Assembly (NCBI RefSeq): GCF_002305895.1
Contig: NZ_CP022203.1
Location: 8,822,001-8,886,000 of the forward strand
DNA length: 64,000 bases
Reading direction: 5' to 3'
DNA from: Corallococcus macrosporus DSM 14697
GTDB taxonomy: Bacteria > Myxococcota > Myxococcia > Myxococcales > Myxococcaceae
The notes below the pieces were generated by a model. The model made no database searches, was not told the origin of the DNA, and was given only the letters and a program-made list of their open reading frames with translations. A program made the position numbers and the translations under genes. Numbering within the stretch: position 1 is the first letter of the stretch; every line of letters starts with the position of its first letter. Below, piece by piece: positions 1 to 9,348 of this stretch.

Positions 1-1002
1 TCTGCCGCGAGGCGTCACGATGCGCAGGTCCAGGCGGCGGTTGGCCGCGCGTCCCTGAGACGTCTCATTCGACCCGACGGGCCTGTCCGGGCCGAAGCCC
101 CACGCTTCCAGGCGGTCCGCGGGGACACCCCGCTCGACGAGGTAGTCCCGCACCACCTCCGCGCGCGCCCGCGTCATCTCCCGCTGCACCTCCGGATCGC
201 CCCGGTTGTCCGTGTGGCCTTCAACGGCGATGACGCCCAGCCGGGGATGCGCCAGCAGCACCTCGGCCACGTTGTCGAGCACCGGCTGGACGCGAGGGTG
301 AAGCGTCGCGGTGCCGGGCACGAAGGTGATGCGCTCCAGCAGCTCCAGCCGGTCCGGACGGATGCCGACGCGCTGCTTGCGCGCCGCCGGGCAGCCCTGG
401 TTGTCCGCCGCGCCGCGCTCGCGCGGGCAGTTGTCCCGGTGGTCTGGCACGCTGTCGCCGTCCATGTCCCGCTCCGGGCAGCCGCGCAGCGCGGGCAGGC
501 CCTCCTCGGTGGGACAGGCGTCCTCCTCGTCCGGGACGCCGTCTCCGTCCGCGTCGCGAATGGGGCAACCCTCACGCGAGGCCGGGCCGGGCTCGTCCGG
601 GCACTTGTCCGCCGCGCCCTCCACCCCGTCGCGGTCCGGGTCTTCAACGGGACAGCCCTGGCGCTCCAGCGGGCCGAACACGCGCGGACACGCGTCCTTC
701 GCGTCCTCCACGCCGTCCTCGTCCGAGTCGCGGATGGGGCAGCCGTCGCGAGACGCCGGCCCGGCGCGGCGCGGGCACGTGTCCAGCGCGTCCTCCACGC
801 CGTCCCCGTCCGTGTCCTTCGCGGGGCAGCCCTGGAGCCGCGCGAGCCCCCTCGCGGTGGGGCAGGCGTCCTCCCCGTTGAGGACACCGTCGCCATCCGC
901 GTCGAGCGCCGGGTTCAGGTCGGGCGCATGCCGGCAGCCCGGGGCGAAGGCGCCCAGCACGGCGGCGAGCAGGACCCAGCGGTGGAGTGCGCGCGTCGTC
1001 AT
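1..1002 (-). CDS. OmpA-family lipoprotein with thrombospondin type 3 repeats (3' end beyond window)
   Basis: The protein runs off the left edge, so only its first 334 residues are visible. It starts with a short hydrophobic signal ending in ...FAPGC, which fits a lipoprotein cleavage site, so the mature protein probably sits in the outer membrane. Residues about 30-210 hold six tandem calcium-binding thrombospondin type 3 repeats of the form DxDxDGVxDxxDxCPxxxGxxxxxGCP. Residues about 225-334 are an OmpA C-terminal domain, with the GHTDNRGD and NRRLDLRI motifs that bind peptidoglycan. The arrangement resembles OprF-like proteins and myxobacterial OmpA paralogues. It follows the histidine kinase gene by 41 bp on the same strand and may be co-transcribed. 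The start is the first ATG of the frame and gives a good signal peptide. Confidence 0.85.
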   Translation of the reverse strand, partial: MTTRALHRWVLLAAVLGAFAPGCRHAPDLNPALDADGDGVLNGEDACPTARGLARLQGCPAKDTDGDGVEDALDTCPRRAGPASRDGCPIRDSDEDGVEDAKDACPRVFGPLERQGCPVEDPDRDGVEGAADKCPDEPGPASREGCPIRDADGDGVPDEEDACPTEEGLPALRGCPERDMDGDSVPDHRDNCPRERGAADNQGCPAARKQRVGIRPDRLELLERITFVPGTATLHPRVQPVLDNVAEVLLAHPRLGVIAVEGHTDNRGDPEVQREMTRARAEVVRDYLVERGVPADRLEAWGFGPDRPVGSNETSQGRAANRRLDLRIVTPRGR

Positions 1003-1043
1003 CCGCGGCACCAGAGCGCAGCGGGTGCGCCCTGTCCAGACGC

Positions 1044-3929
1044 TCAGGCCGGCAGGGGCAGCTCCACGGTGAAGGTGGAGCCCTTCCCCGGCTCGCTCGT
1101 CAGGCGGATGCTGCCCCCGTGGGCCTCGATGATGCGCTTGGTGATCCACAACCCCAGGCCCAGGCCCTTGAAGTGCTGCACGGACGCGGAGCGCTCGAAC
1201 TGCTCGAAGATGCGCTCCTGCTCGTCCGGCGACACGCCGATGCCCTCGTCGCGCACGGACAGCCGCGCCACCGGGCCCACCGCGCCCACCTCCACCGTCA
1301 CCGGTCGGCCCGCGCCGTACTTCGCCGCGTTGGAGAGCAGATTCACCAACACCTGCTCCAGGCGCAGCCGGTCCCACTGCCCCGACACCGGCTCGTCGAG
1401 CACCAGCCGTACCTCGCTGCCCGCCAGCGCCAGCTCCTCGGACATGCGGCCCACCAGCTCGCGCGTCAGCGCCGCCAGGTCCACCTCCTCGCGCTTCAGC
1501 CCCAGCCGCCCCGAGCTGAGGCGCGAGACATCCAGCAGGTCATCGATGAGCAGCCCCAGCCGCTGGCCCGCCTTCGCCGCCCGCTCCGCGCGCTCCGCCA
1601 GCCCGTCCACGGCCATGGCCTCGCGAGCCATGCGCGCCAGCAGGTGAATCTGGAGCTGGAGCGCGTTCAACGGCGACTTCAGCTCGTGCCCCGCGACCGA
1701 CAGCATCTCGTCGCGCGCCTTCACCGCCTGCGTGGCCGCGCCGTACCGCCGCGCGTCCTCGATGGCCAACGCCGCGCGCGCCGCCAGGCTCTCCAGCAGC
1801 GCGCGCTCCTCCACCGAGTACTCACGGCCCCGCGCCTCGCGCATCACCCCCAGCGTGCCCAGCACCCGGCCGCGCACGCCCAGCGGGACGACGATGACGC
1901 TGTGCGGCCCGTAGCGCTGGAGGAAGGGCATGCCCTGCGGCACGCGCTCGTCGCGCAGGTCCTCGGCCTGCAGGCGAGGCACGAAGAGCGGCTGGCCCGT
2001 CGCCGCCACCCGCCCCGACAGGCCCTCCCCCACCCGCGCCGGGCAGCGCCGCATGGACGCGTCCAGCACCGCGCGGGCCTCCGCGTCGGGGTGGTGCACG
2101 GACACCAGGTCCAGGTGCGCCTTGTCCTCGGAGAGGAGCTGGAGCACGCACGCGTCCCCCAGCGCCTCCGACACCTTGCGCACCAGCACCTCCAGCACCG
2201 TGGGCAGGTCCAGCCCCGCCTCCGCGATGAGGTGGCTGACCTGCACCAGGACGTGGAGCCGCGCCGCCCCGCGCCGGCTCTCCTCCTCGGCCGCGCGCGC
2301 CTTGCGGAACAGGTCCGCGTTGTCGATGGCCAGCGCCGCGCGCCCGGCGAGCTCCTCGGCCAGGGACAGGTCCGGGATGTCGAAGGGCACCGAGCCCGCG
2401 CCGCGCATGAAGGTGAGCACGCCCAGCGTGCGCTGCCGCGCCACCAGCGGCGTCAGGATGAGCGAGCCCACGCCCAGCTCTCGCGCGGCCGCGTACAGGC
2501 GCGCCGCCGCCGTGCGGGTGTCCCCCGGCTCCGAGGTGGGCCGCGCCATCATCCAAGGCCGCCCCGAGGCCAGCACCTCCGCCAGCAGCGTGGGGCTGCC
2601 CTCCTGCGGAGTGAAGCGCAGGAGCTCCAACCCGCGCGGCGCGGTGTGCGGGTTCTCATAGAGCACCGCGAGCCGCCGCACCACGCCGTCCTCGTACGAG
2701 TCCACCGCGCAGCCATCCGCGAAGTGCCCCAGCGCCAGCCGCGCCACGCCCGCCACCGTCTCCTCCCAGTCCAGCGAGGCCGACACCAGGGCGCTCGCGT
2801 CCGCCAGCAGCCGCAGCCGCTGGCCCGCGGCTTCCGCCTGGAGCCGCGCCGTGCGCTCCCGCGCGTACAGCCGCGCGCGCTCCAGCGCCTGGCCACACTC
2901 GTGTCCCAGGCCGGTGATGGAGGCCCGCTCCAAGGCGGAGAAGCGCCGCGCCTCCGAGAAGCCGAAGCACAGCGTCCCGAAGGTGCGCCCCTCCACGTGC
3001 AGGGGCAGCAACACCAGCGCGCGCGGCGGCTCCGGTGCCAGGAGCGACACCAGCCCGGGCAGCGCGTCCCGCACCGCGGCTGGCGTCTCCAGCCACAGGG
3101 GGGAGCTGAGGCCTCCCGCATCGGCGCCCGACGTGCCGCCGCCGCGCCACGGCGGCACATGCAGCGCCTGCTTCTGTGCGTCGGACAGGCCCACCGCCGC
3201 CTTCAGCGCCACCGTCCCATCCGGGACCACCAGGTGCACCATGCCCAGGCTCGCGCCCACCGCGGGCAAGCCCTGCTCCAGCACCACGCGCGCCACCTCA
3301 TCCCAGGAGAGCGCGCGGCCAAAGGCCTCCGTCACCGCCTGGAAGCGGCGCAACCGCAGCACCTCCGTCTCCTCCACCTCCGCCCGCGCGGACAGCACGG
3401 ACTGGCGCAGCGTCTCCGCCATGCGCTCGCGCTCCAGCGCCAGCGCCGCCAGCTTCACCGACAAGCCGAAGCGCTGCAGGTCCCCCTCCGCCGGACGCCA
3501 CGCCTCGCGGAAGAGCACGCCCAGCACGCCCGCCGCGCCCAGGCCCCCCGCGAAGAAGAGCGGCTGGGACAAGAGCGCCCCCGCCCCAAGCTCGCGCCGC
3601 GCGTCCGGCTCGCTGGCCAGCAGCGCGTCTCGCGACACGTCCTCCACCACCCGGGGCAGCCGCGGCTCACCCGGCCCGGGCGCCTGGGCCAGCAGCCGCT
3701 GCGCGCAAACCGCCGCCGCCTCGGCGTCCACGCCCTGCGTGGTGAGCGTGCTCAAGTCGCCCGTGCCGCCCCACCAGCAGAGGAAGGCTCCGGACGCGCC
3801 CAGCGCGGAGGAGGCCTGGCAAAGCAACTCCTCCAGCACCGCCACCACCGGCGGTGCTGCCGACAGCCGCTCCAGGGCCCGCGACATGCGGTCCACCGCG
3901 GCTCCCATGGTCTTCCCGGGCACCTTCAT
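1044..3929 (-). CDS. Multi-GAF sensor histidine kinase
   Basis: A 961-residue kinase with no clear membrane segment, so probably cytoplasmic. The first about 730 residues look like four successive GAF-type sensor domains (roughly 20-180, 210-365, 390-550, 580-720). A HisKA dimerisation domain follows, with the phospho-acceptor histidine near residue 748 (GHELKSPLNAL). The HATPase domain carries the N box (NLLSNAAKYG), G1 (DEGIGVSPDEQ) and G2 (GLGLGLWITKRI). The kinase core is intact and ends without a receiver domain, so its response regulator must be encoded elsewhere. The start chosen is the ATG at 3929, preceded by a GGGGAG-type ribosome site; an upstream in-frame start would add nine residues. 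The signals sensed are unknown. Confidence 0.9.
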   Translation of the reverse strand: MKVPGKTMGAAVDRMSRALERLSAAPPVVAVLEELLCQASSALGASGAFLCWWGGTGDLSTLTTQGVDAEAAAVCAQRLLAQAPGPGEPRLPRVVEDVSRDALLASEPDARRELGAGALLSQPLFFAGGLGAAGVLGVLFREAWRPAEGDLQRFGLSVKLAALALERERMAETLRQSVLSARAEVEETEVLRLRRFQAVTEAFGRALSWDEVARVVLEQGLPAVGASLGMVHLVVPDGTVALKAAVGLSDAQKQALHVPPWRGGGTSGADAGGLSSPLWLETPAAVRDALPGLVSLLAPEPPRALVLLPLHVEGRTFGTLCFGFSEARRFSALERASITGLGHECGQALERARLYARERTARLQAEAAGQRLRLLADASALVSASLDWEETVAGVARLALGHFADGCAVDSYEDGVVRRLAVLYENPHTAPRGLELLRFTPQEGSPTLLAEVLASGRPWMMARPTSEPGDTRTAAARLYAAARELGVGSLILTPLVARQRTLGVLTFMRGAGSVPFDIPDLSLAEELAGRAALAIDNADLFRKARAAEEESRRGAARLHVLVQVSHLIAEAGLDLPTVLEVLVRKVSEALGDACVLQLLSEDKAHLDLVSVHHPDAEARAVLDASMRRCPARVGEGLSGRVAATGQPLFVPRLQAEDLRDERVPQGMPFLQRYGPHSVIVVPLGVRGRVLGTLGVMREARGREYSVEERALLESLAARAALAIEDARRYGAATQAVKARDEMLSVAGHELKSPLNALQLQIHLLARMAREAMAVDGLAERAERAAKAGQRLGLLIDDLLDVSRLSSGRLGLKREEVDLAALTRELVGRMSEELALAGSEVRLVLDEPVSGQWDRLRLEQVLVNLLSNAAKYGAGRPVTVEVGAVGPVARLSVRDEGIGVSPDEQERIFEQFERSASVQHFKGLGLGLWITKRIIEAHGGSIRLTSEPGKGSTFTVELPLPA

Positions 3930-4030
3930 GCCCCACTCCCCCCGGCACGGATGCAAGGCTCCCTGCCTCGAAGCCCCATTCTCCCATGCCGCGCGAGGCG
4001 TGGAAACCGCGTGACGCCGGTCCCCGGCGT

Positions 4031-4044
4031 ACGGGGTTCCCCGT
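4031..4044 (-). terminator. Possible hairpin downstream of the DUF155 gene
   Basis: A perfect 14-bp palindrome (ACGGGGTTCCCCGT) lies 6 bp past the stop codon of the minus-strand DUF155 gene. There is no T-run after it, so it is only a weak terminator candidate and could be a chance GC-rich palindrome. Confidence 0.25.
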
Positions 4045-4049
4045 GGGTG

Positions 4050-5171
4050 TCAGTGCTCGAAGACGCGGAAGACGGCGAAGAAGATTTCCAGGACGATGAG
4101 CAGGACGATGACGGCCTCCAGCGTGTGGGAGCGGTCGATGTCCACGTCGCCCTTGAGCAGGCCATACGTTTGGGCCAGCAACTGTTGCTTGCGGGTGACG
4201 GAGGCCTGCCACGGCGGGATGCGCATGCGGCGCACGGCGTTCTCGTAGACCTTGGCCAGGTAGAAGTCGCCGATGATTTTGAGGCTGTTCTCCACGCGCT
4301 CGATGAACTCGTTCAGGTCCACCAGCGTGGACAGGGTCTGCCGCGCCAGGGAGCGGTAGGGGCTGCGAAACAGCGTGGCCCAGCCATGCCGCGCGGACTG
4401 CACCTTCTCGTGGATGCGGGTGATGTGCGCGTCCAGCCGCTCGTCGTAGTAACGGAACTCCAGCAACTGCGCGTTGGCGATTTCGAGCAGGTCCGGGATG
4501 TCCCTGGAGCCCGAAGGCTCGTAGACGAAGGCGCTGTTCCAGTCGATGACCACCAGGTCGTGGATGGTGTAGCTGAAGCGCGACTGGAGCACCGATTCAC
4601 TCTCACGCGGGGACAGCGGCACCGTGCCGCTCTCCCCCAGCAGCAACGGGGCCAGGTCCGCCTGCTTCAGCAGCTCCTCCGCGGTGGGGTGGCCGCGAAT
4701 CTCCTCCGCGAAGATGACGGTGTAGCTCTCGTTCTGCTCCCACAGGTGCGGCGCCTGCGCGGCGGGGGCGATGGTGCGGCGCACCCCCTCCACCAGCTCC
4801 AGCGCCAGGTCCTCCAACGCCTGGCTGTCATAGAGCTCGTCCGCCATGCGCGTGAGCGTCTCCAGGGAGGTCCCCGGGACGACGGGCACGCGGAGGATGA
4901 TGGAGGCCGCGCCATGGTCGAACAACCGCGCGGTGGCGTCCACGGCCACGGGGCCGTCACGCAAAGCCAGAGGCCGGCGCCCCAGCTCATACGCGAGCGG
5001 TGGATTGGGGAGCTGGAGGTACTGACTGTTCTCCCGTGAGAGCTTGAGCCGGCGCGAGTCCTCCGTCAGGACCCGGCGCGCGCGCTCCAGGTCCAGCTCC
5101 TCCGCGATGTCGAAGGTGCGGTAGCAGAGGACGTACGCCTTGTCGAAGAGCAGCGGAGCGGCAGCGTCCAT
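4050..5171 (-). CDS. RMD1/YagE family (DUF155) protein
   Basis: A 373-residue protein of the DUF155 family (yeast Rmd1/Sif2, bacterial YagE). Family hallmarks visible here are VVIDWNSAFVYEP near residue 210, the YYDERLDAHI...RIHEKV segment near 245, and a C-terminal HTLEAVIVLLIVLEIFFAVF stretch that is a single membrane anchor preceded by HTLE. The bulk of the protein is therefore expected to face the cytoplasm, held by one C-terminal helix. In eukaryotes relatives are mitochondrial and linked to translation or sporulation; the bacterial role is not established. It stands alone between the kinase and tryptophan dioxygenase genes on the same strand with gaps above 100 bp. Confidence 0.85.
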   Translation of the reverse strand: MDAAAPLLFDKAYVLCYRTFDIAEELDLERARRVLTEDSRRLKLSRENSQYLQLPNPPLAYELGRRPLALRDGPVAVDATARLFDHGAASIILRVPVVPGTSLETLTRMADELYDSQALEDLALELVEGVRRTIAPAAQAPHLWEQNESYTVIFAEEIRGHPTAEELLKQADLAPLLLGESGTVPLSPRESESVLQSRFSYTIHDLVVIDWNSAFVYEPSGSRDIPDLLEIANAQLLEFRYYDERLDAHITRIHEKVQSARHGWATLFRSPYRSLARQTLSTLVDLNEFIERVENSLKIIGDFYLAKVYENAVRRMRIPPWQASVTRKQQLLAQTYGLLKGDVDIDRSHTLEAVIVLLIVLEIFFAVFRVFEH

Positions 5172-5312
5172 GGTGCGGACAGGCTAACCCGCGGCCATGA
5201 CAATCACCGGCCTTCCCCACGGACATGCGAGACAGTCGTCACTCGCGGCCCGGGGCCCTCCCCAGGGGACGGCCCACGGGACGGAGGGACTGTCTTTCGC
5301 CCGCCAGGCCGC

Positions 5313-6176
5313 TCAGGGCCGGTGGCGCGGCGGGGGCGGCGCCAGCTCCGTGCGCACGTCCCACAGCTCCGGGAAGAAGCGCAGGTCCAACGCCTTGCGC
5401 AGGAAGCCCACGCCGGACGAGCCGCCCGTGCCCTGCTTGAAGCCGATGATGCGCATCACCGTCATCATGTGGCGGTAGCGCCAGAGCTGGAAGCGCTCCT
5501 CGGTGTCCACCAGCTTCTCGCACATCTCATACGCGTCCCAGTGCGCCTCGGTGTCCTCGTAGATGCGGCGGAACACCTCCACCACCTCGGGGCTCTTCTC
5601 GTAGGGCTTGCGCCAGTCCCGCTGCGCGTGGCTCTGCGGCACCGGGTGTCCCATGCGCGACAGGTGGCGCAGGAACTCGTCATACAGGCTGGGGGATTCG
5701 AACAGCCGCTCCAGCTCCCCGTGGATGGTGGGGACGTGGCGGAAGGGCGTCAGCGCCTGCGCGTCCTTGTTGCCCAGCAGGAACTCCAACGCCCGGTACT
5801 GGAAGCTCTGGAAGCCGGAGGAGCTGCCCAGCGTGTCGCGGAACTCCAGGTACTCGTTGGGCGTGAGCGTCTCCAACACGCTCCACTGCTCGAAGAGCAT
5901 CCGCTGGATGTGCGCCACGCGGGCGAAAATCTTGAACGACGGCTCCAGCCGGTCCGCCTGGACGTAGCGGATGCAGGCGCCCAGCTCGTGGATGAGCAGC
6001 TTCATCCACAGCTCGCTCGTCTGGTGCTGGATGATGAACAGCAGCTCGTCGTGGTGCGGCGGCTGCGAGCGCGTCACCTGAGCCGACAAGAGCCGGTCGA
6101 GCTGCAGATAGTCACCGTACGTGGTCCTTCCGGCCAGGTCGGTGATGATTCCAGGCTCCAAATCGCGTTTGTTCAT
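5313..6176 (-). CDS. kynA: Tryptophan 2,3-dioxygenase
   Basis: Haem enzyme that opens the indole ring of L-tryptophan to N-formylkynurenine, the first step of the kynurenine pathway. Clear family motifs are [14 protein letters not shown] near the N-terminus, [18 protein letters not shown] (distal haem-pocket histidine), [10 protein letters not shown] (substrate-contacting region), and [25 protein letters not shown] with the proximal haem histidine. The length (287 residues) is normal for bacterial enzymes. An ATG at 6188 would add four residues; neither start has a strong ribosome site. No kynureninase or formamidase gene is adjacent, so the rest of the pathway lies elsewhere. Confidence 0.96.
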   Translation of the reverse strand: MNKRDLEPGIITDLAGRTTYGDYLQLDRLLSAQVTRSQPPHHDELLFIIQHQTSELWMKLLIHELGACIRYVQADRLEPSFKIFARVAHIQRMLFEQWSVLETLTPNEYLEFRDTLGSSSGFQSFQYRALEFLLGNKDAQALTPFRHVPTIHGELERLFESPSLYDEFLRHLSRMGHPVPQSHAQRDWRKPYEKSPEVVEVFRRIYEDTEAHWDAYEMCEKLVDTEERFQLWRYRHMMTVMRIIGFKQGTGGSSGVGFLRKALDLRFFPELWDVRTELAPPPPRHRP

Positions 6177-6317
6177 GGGCCCGGGCATTCATGCTCGTGC
6201 AAGCCCCCACGGGCAAGTCTCTCCCGCATGGGCGGTCCCCGAACCCTCTCTGAACGACAGAGCGGAATGACGGGGGCGCGGTCACTCTCTGCCCGGGCCG
6301 GGGCAGCGTGCCGCTGG

Positions 6318-6854
6318 CTAGCCTGCGTGCCCAGCCTGAGCGGCCGCCGCCAACGCCTTGGACGCGGCGCGTCCACGCGGCAGCTTGATGTCGTCCACGC
6401 TGTCCGGGTCGGCGTAGTCCTTCCAGTCGCTCGGGCGGCGGTTGGTCTTCTCCAGCATGCGGAGCTTCTGGTAGTGGGCCGCGCAGTAGCCCTTGGTGCG
6501 GCTGGGCTTGCCGCAGCCGATGATGGCGCAGGCGCGAGCGCCGTCAGCGCCCGCCGCCGCCGGCTTGCGGCCCCGGCGCTTGCCACCCGCCGCCGCGGGA
6601 GCCGCCGTCACGGAGCTGCGCGCCGCGGCCGGACGACCCGGGCCACGACGGCCGGCCTTGGCGGCCGCCGGAATCTGGGCGCCGAACAGGGGCCCCACGA
6701 CCTCCGCCAGCGGGGCCAGGCGCTCGGCCACGTTGCGGAGCGCGTCCAGGTCCGCCGTGCCCTCCTCCAGCCGCGCGACCACGTCACGCAGCGGCTTGAG
6801 CTGGACCTCGATTTCATTGCGGATCATGTCGCGAAACGCTTTATCCACGGACAT
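6318..6854 (-). CDS. Small basic protein with AT-hook-like and zinc-knuckle-like motifs
   Basis: A 178-residue protein that I cannot assign to a named family. Residues 1-60 are predicted helical with possible coiled-coil character (DVVARLEEGTADLDALRNVAERL). The middle is Ala/Arg/Gly-rich with AT-hook-like patches (GRRGPGRPA, GKRRGRKPA). The C-terminal third has a CxxxxC-x9-CxxH cluster (CAIIGCGKPSRTKGYCAAHYQK region) that could bind zinc. The composition suggests a nucleic-acid-binding protein; that is inference. The start at 6854 is preceded by an AGGTGAGGA ribosome site about 8 bp away, which argues against the upstream GTG. It is monocistronic, with about 200 bp of relatively AT-rich DNA upstream. 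Confidence 0.7.
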   Translation of the reverse strand: MSVDKAFRDMIRNEIEVQLKPLRDVVARLEEGTADLDALRNVAERLAPLAEVVGPLFGAQIPAAAKAGRRGPGRPAAARSSVTAAPAAAGGKRRGRKPAAAGADGARACAIIGCGKPSRTKGYCAAHYQKLRMLEKTNRRPSDWKDYADPDSVDDIKLPRGRAASKALAAAAQAGHAG

Positions 6855-7055
6855 TCGTTGAATCCTCACCTGGGGAACGACAAGGGTAATGCACTACGAA
6901 GGGGGGGGCTGATGCTCGATGCTTGTGATGCTGCCCATACCCTTACCTTCCAAAAAAGGTTTTGTCTAAAGGAAGAGATAAAAGTTGTGACTGAGCAACG
7001 GACCATTCGCCCCGTTGTCGCAGGTCTCACCTGTTTCCCGGCGGCCCTGGGAGGC
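6855..7055. other. Relatively AT-rich intergenic region
   Basis: About 200 bp between the zinc-knuckle-like gene and the hemerythrin gene, both on the minus strand. It contains A- and T-runs (around 6950-6990) that stand out from the surrounding GC-rich DNA and probably holds the promoter of the 6854 gene. I see no confident -35/-10 pair or terminator. Confidence 0.3.
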
Positions 7056-7553
7056 CTAACCGTCCCAGGACAGGGACTCCAGCAGGGGGGCTCCCCCAGG
7101 CACCTGGAACACCTGGGGACGTGACAGCAGCTCCTCCCGAGTGGCCGATAAATCACGACGCAGGTCTTCCAGCGACAGGGAATCCAGGGCAATCATGAGC
7201 TGGGGCAGCCGCGCATTCTCCTCTTCTTGGAAATGCGCCACCGCCAGGTCTTCCAGTGTCAACAGACGCGCCTGCCACTCGGGGTGGCCCGCGGGCAGCT
7301 CTTCCAGCTCAGCCATCAGCTCCCGCATGGTGAGATGGTCTTCCGCCTGCACCCGGCTGACTTCGCGGCCCTCCACCCGCGCCATCAACGGGTAGAGGCA
7401 GCGCTCCTCCAGTCGCGAGTGAAGCCTCAGCAATGCCAGCAGCTCCGCCGTCAGCCCTCGCAGCTCCTCGGGTTCCACACCCGATACCAGACGCTCGAGA
7501 CGCTCCTCCAGTTCCCGGTGCTGGTCGATGAGGATGTCGAACGGGCTGCCCAT
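7056..7553 (-). CDS. Hemerythrin HHE-domain protein
   Basis: A 165-residue four-helix protein of the hemerythrin/HHE cation-binding family, which carry a non-haem di-iron site. Iron-ligand positions are visible in order: DQHRELEERL (helix 1), LHSRLEERCLYPL (helix 2, H and E), EDHLTMREL (helix 3) and HFQEEENARLPQL (helix 4, HxxxE). No partner domain is fused. Likely roles in the family are oxygen, NO or iron sensing or storage, and none can be chosen from sequence. The start MGSPFDILIDQHRE at 7553 places the first ligand helix near the N-terminus as is usual; a start at 7613 would add an unstructured basic stretch. Confidence 0.85.
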   Translation of the reverse strand: MGSPFDILIDQHRELEERLERLVSGVEPEELRGLTAELLALLRLHSRLEERCLYPLMARVEGREVSRVQAEDHLTMRELMAELEELPAGHPEWQARLLTLEDLAVAHFQEEENARLPQLMIALDSLSLEDLRRDLSATREELLSRPQVFQVPGGAPLLESLSWDG

Positions 7554-7734
7554 GCGGGAACGTTCGGCACGCACCAGGAAGCAGACAACCTGAGTATGCC
7601 TGCGGGCAGGCATTAATCAAACTCCTGCCAGCGCCATCCCGGGGGGATGTTCCATCCTGGGCGCCTGGCTGCCCGCCAGCCAGGGAGCGGGGGCCGGCTG
7701 CTGGAGGCGGCGCGCATCCCCATGTTTTTCCACC

Positions 7735-8457
7735 ATGGATGCCCCGCTCGCCAGCCTGCGCCGGGCCGTGTTCCGCCTCGCCGAACAGGGCGCGGCGCTG
7801 TCGGCGCTGTACCACCGGGCGTGTCTGGTGGGCGCCGAGCACCTGCCAGTGAAAGGCCCGGTGCTGCTGGTGGGCAACCATGGCGTCTGGGGTTACGAGA
7901 CGCCTGCCTTCTTTCATCTGATCCACCGGAGCACCGGCCGCTATCCATTGGGCCTGGCGGAGCGGGGGTTCTTCCGCGTTCCGTTGATCCGCACGGTGTT
8001 GCCCTGGCTGGGCGGCGTGGAGGGGACGCGGGAGAACGCCCTGACGGCGCTGCGCTCCGGGGCGCTGGTCGTCTGCTATCCGGGCGGCGCGCGGGAGACC
8101 TTCAAACGCAGCCAGGGCCGGTACCGGCTGCGCTGGGAGCGGGCCCTGGGCTTCGCGCGGCTGGCGGCCCGCGCGGGCGTGCCCGTGGTGCCCTTCGCCG
8201 GGCTGGGGGTGGATGACACCTTCCGGTGGCCCCCAGGCGAGGAGCGCCTGTGCGTGCGCCTGACGGACGATGACAAATACCGGATGCCGTTGGTGATGGG
8301 CCTGGGGCCCCTCCCCTGGCCCGTGCGGCTCACCTTCGCCCTGGGCACGCCCCACGCTCCGCCGCCCCCGGATGCCAGTGAATCCAGGCTCCGCTCCTTC
8401 CGGGACGGCGTGGCCGCCAGCGTGAAGCGGCTGCTGACGAGGCACCCCCATGCATGA
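7735..8457 (+). CDS. Lysophospholipid acyltransferase-like protein (LPLAT superfamily)
   Basis: A 240-residue acyltransferase that would transfer an acyl chain to a lipid or alcohol acceptor at the membrane. The catalytic block is GNHGVWGYE near residue 47, a variant of the NHxxxxD box with Glu in place of Asp, typical of the diacylglycerol-acyltransferase-like (DAGAT/MGAT-type) branch. The second conserved block is YPGGARETFK near residue 115. It is the first gene of a tight three-gene plus-strand unit: its stop overlaps the hydrolase start by 8 bp, so the two are probably translationally coupled. The acceptor substrate is unknown. Confidence 0.8.
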   Translation: MDAPLASLRRAVFRLAEQGAALSALYHRACLVGAEHLPVKGPVLLVGNHGVWGYETPAFFHLIHRSTGRYPLGLAERGFFRVPLIRTVLPWLGGVEGTRENALTALRSGALVVCYPGGARETFKRSQGRYRLRWERALGFARLAARAGVPVVPFAGLGVDDTFRWPPGEERLCVRLTDDDKYRMPLVMGLGPLPWPVRLTFALGTPHAPPPPDASESRLRSFRDGVAASVKRLLTRHPHA

Positions 8458-9331
8458 AGCCCTGTCACCGCGCCCGGGGGGCCGCCCCCACGGCCCGCCG
8501 CTCGTCCCGGAGGTGGAAGACATCCAGGCGGGCTACGCGCACCTGGACTGTGAGCCGCGCTCCGTGCGAGGCACACCGGTACGCCTGTTCACCTTTCCAG
8601 GCGGCACCACGGACGAGACACGCACCGTGGTGTGTCTCCCGGGGCTGGGAGCCAGTGGCCGCTCCTTCGCGCCCCTGGAGCCGCTGGCGGACACCTTGAG
8701 GCTGCTGCTGTGGACGCCGCCGCCGCGGACCCCCGCCACCCACACCCCGCTGCTGTGGAACCTGGCGGTGCTGGACCACGCGGAGTCCCTGCTGCCGGGC
8801 CGCTTCGCCCTGATGGGGTCCTCCTACGGGAGCCTGCTGTCCATGGCCTATGCCCTGGCCCACCCGGAGCGGGTGAAGGCGCTGGTGCTGGTGTCGCCGG
8901 TGGCCAGCGTGCACCGCATCCGCCGGCTGGCCCTGACGCTGTCCACCCTGGTGCGCGCGCCCCGGCCCCTGGCGTACCTGCTGGCCCCCACCGTGGCCCG
9001 GGTGCTGGGCGGCCGCGGGCTGCCCCCGGAGGGCCGGGCTGAAATCGTGCGCGAGGCCCGGCGGCTGTCCCCCATGGAGCTGCTGCGCCGGCTCCGGGAC
9101 ATCCTGGCCACCAACCTGATGTCCCGGCTCCATGAGCTGCGGGTGCCCACGCTCATCATCCAGGGCGGCCGCGACGTGCTGGTGCCGCCCCGCGCCGCCC
9201 ATGACGTGGCCCGCCACATCCCCGGAGCCCGGCTGGCCCTCATCCGGGGCGCCAGCCACCTGCCCTACATGAGCCACCCCGCCGCCTTCAACGCCCTGGC
9301 CGGAGACTTCCTCCGGCAGCACCTGGACTGA
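8450..9331 (+). CDS. Alpha/beta hydrolase
   Basis: A 293-residue serine hydrolase of the alpha/beta fold. The nucleophile elbow is GSSYGS near residue 125, the acid is likely the Asp in QGGRDVLVPP near residue 243, and the histidine is in GASHLPYMSHP near residue 270, giving a complete triad in the normal order. There is no signal peptide. It overlaps the acyltransferase gene by 8 bp and precedes the proline dehydrogenase by 17 bp, so the three form one transcription unit. Pairing with an acyltransferase suggests a lipid or ester substrate, which is inference only. Confidence 0.88.
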   Translation: MHEALSPRPGGRPHGPPLVPEVEDIQAGYAHLDCEPRSVRGTPVRLFTFPGGTTDETRTVVCLPGLGASGRSFAPLEPLADTLRLLLWTPPPRTPATHTPLLWNLAVLDHAESLLPGRFALMGSSYGSLLSMAYALAHPERVKALVLVSPVASVHRIRRLALTLSTLVRAPRPLAYLLAPTVARVLGGRGLPPEGRAEIVREARRLSPMELLRRLRDILATNLMSRLHELRVPTLIIQGGRDVLVPPRAAHDVARHIPGARLALIRGASHLPYMSHPAAFNALAGDFLRQHLD

Positions 9332-9348
9332 CTCGCCCCACCCACGCC

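Noticed and set aside
987-5039. A 1350-codon open frame on the plus strand
   Set aside because: It lies opposite the histidine kinase and DUF155 genes, is rich in Arg/His/Gln/Ala with no domain, and is the usual antisense open frame of GC-rich coding DNA.
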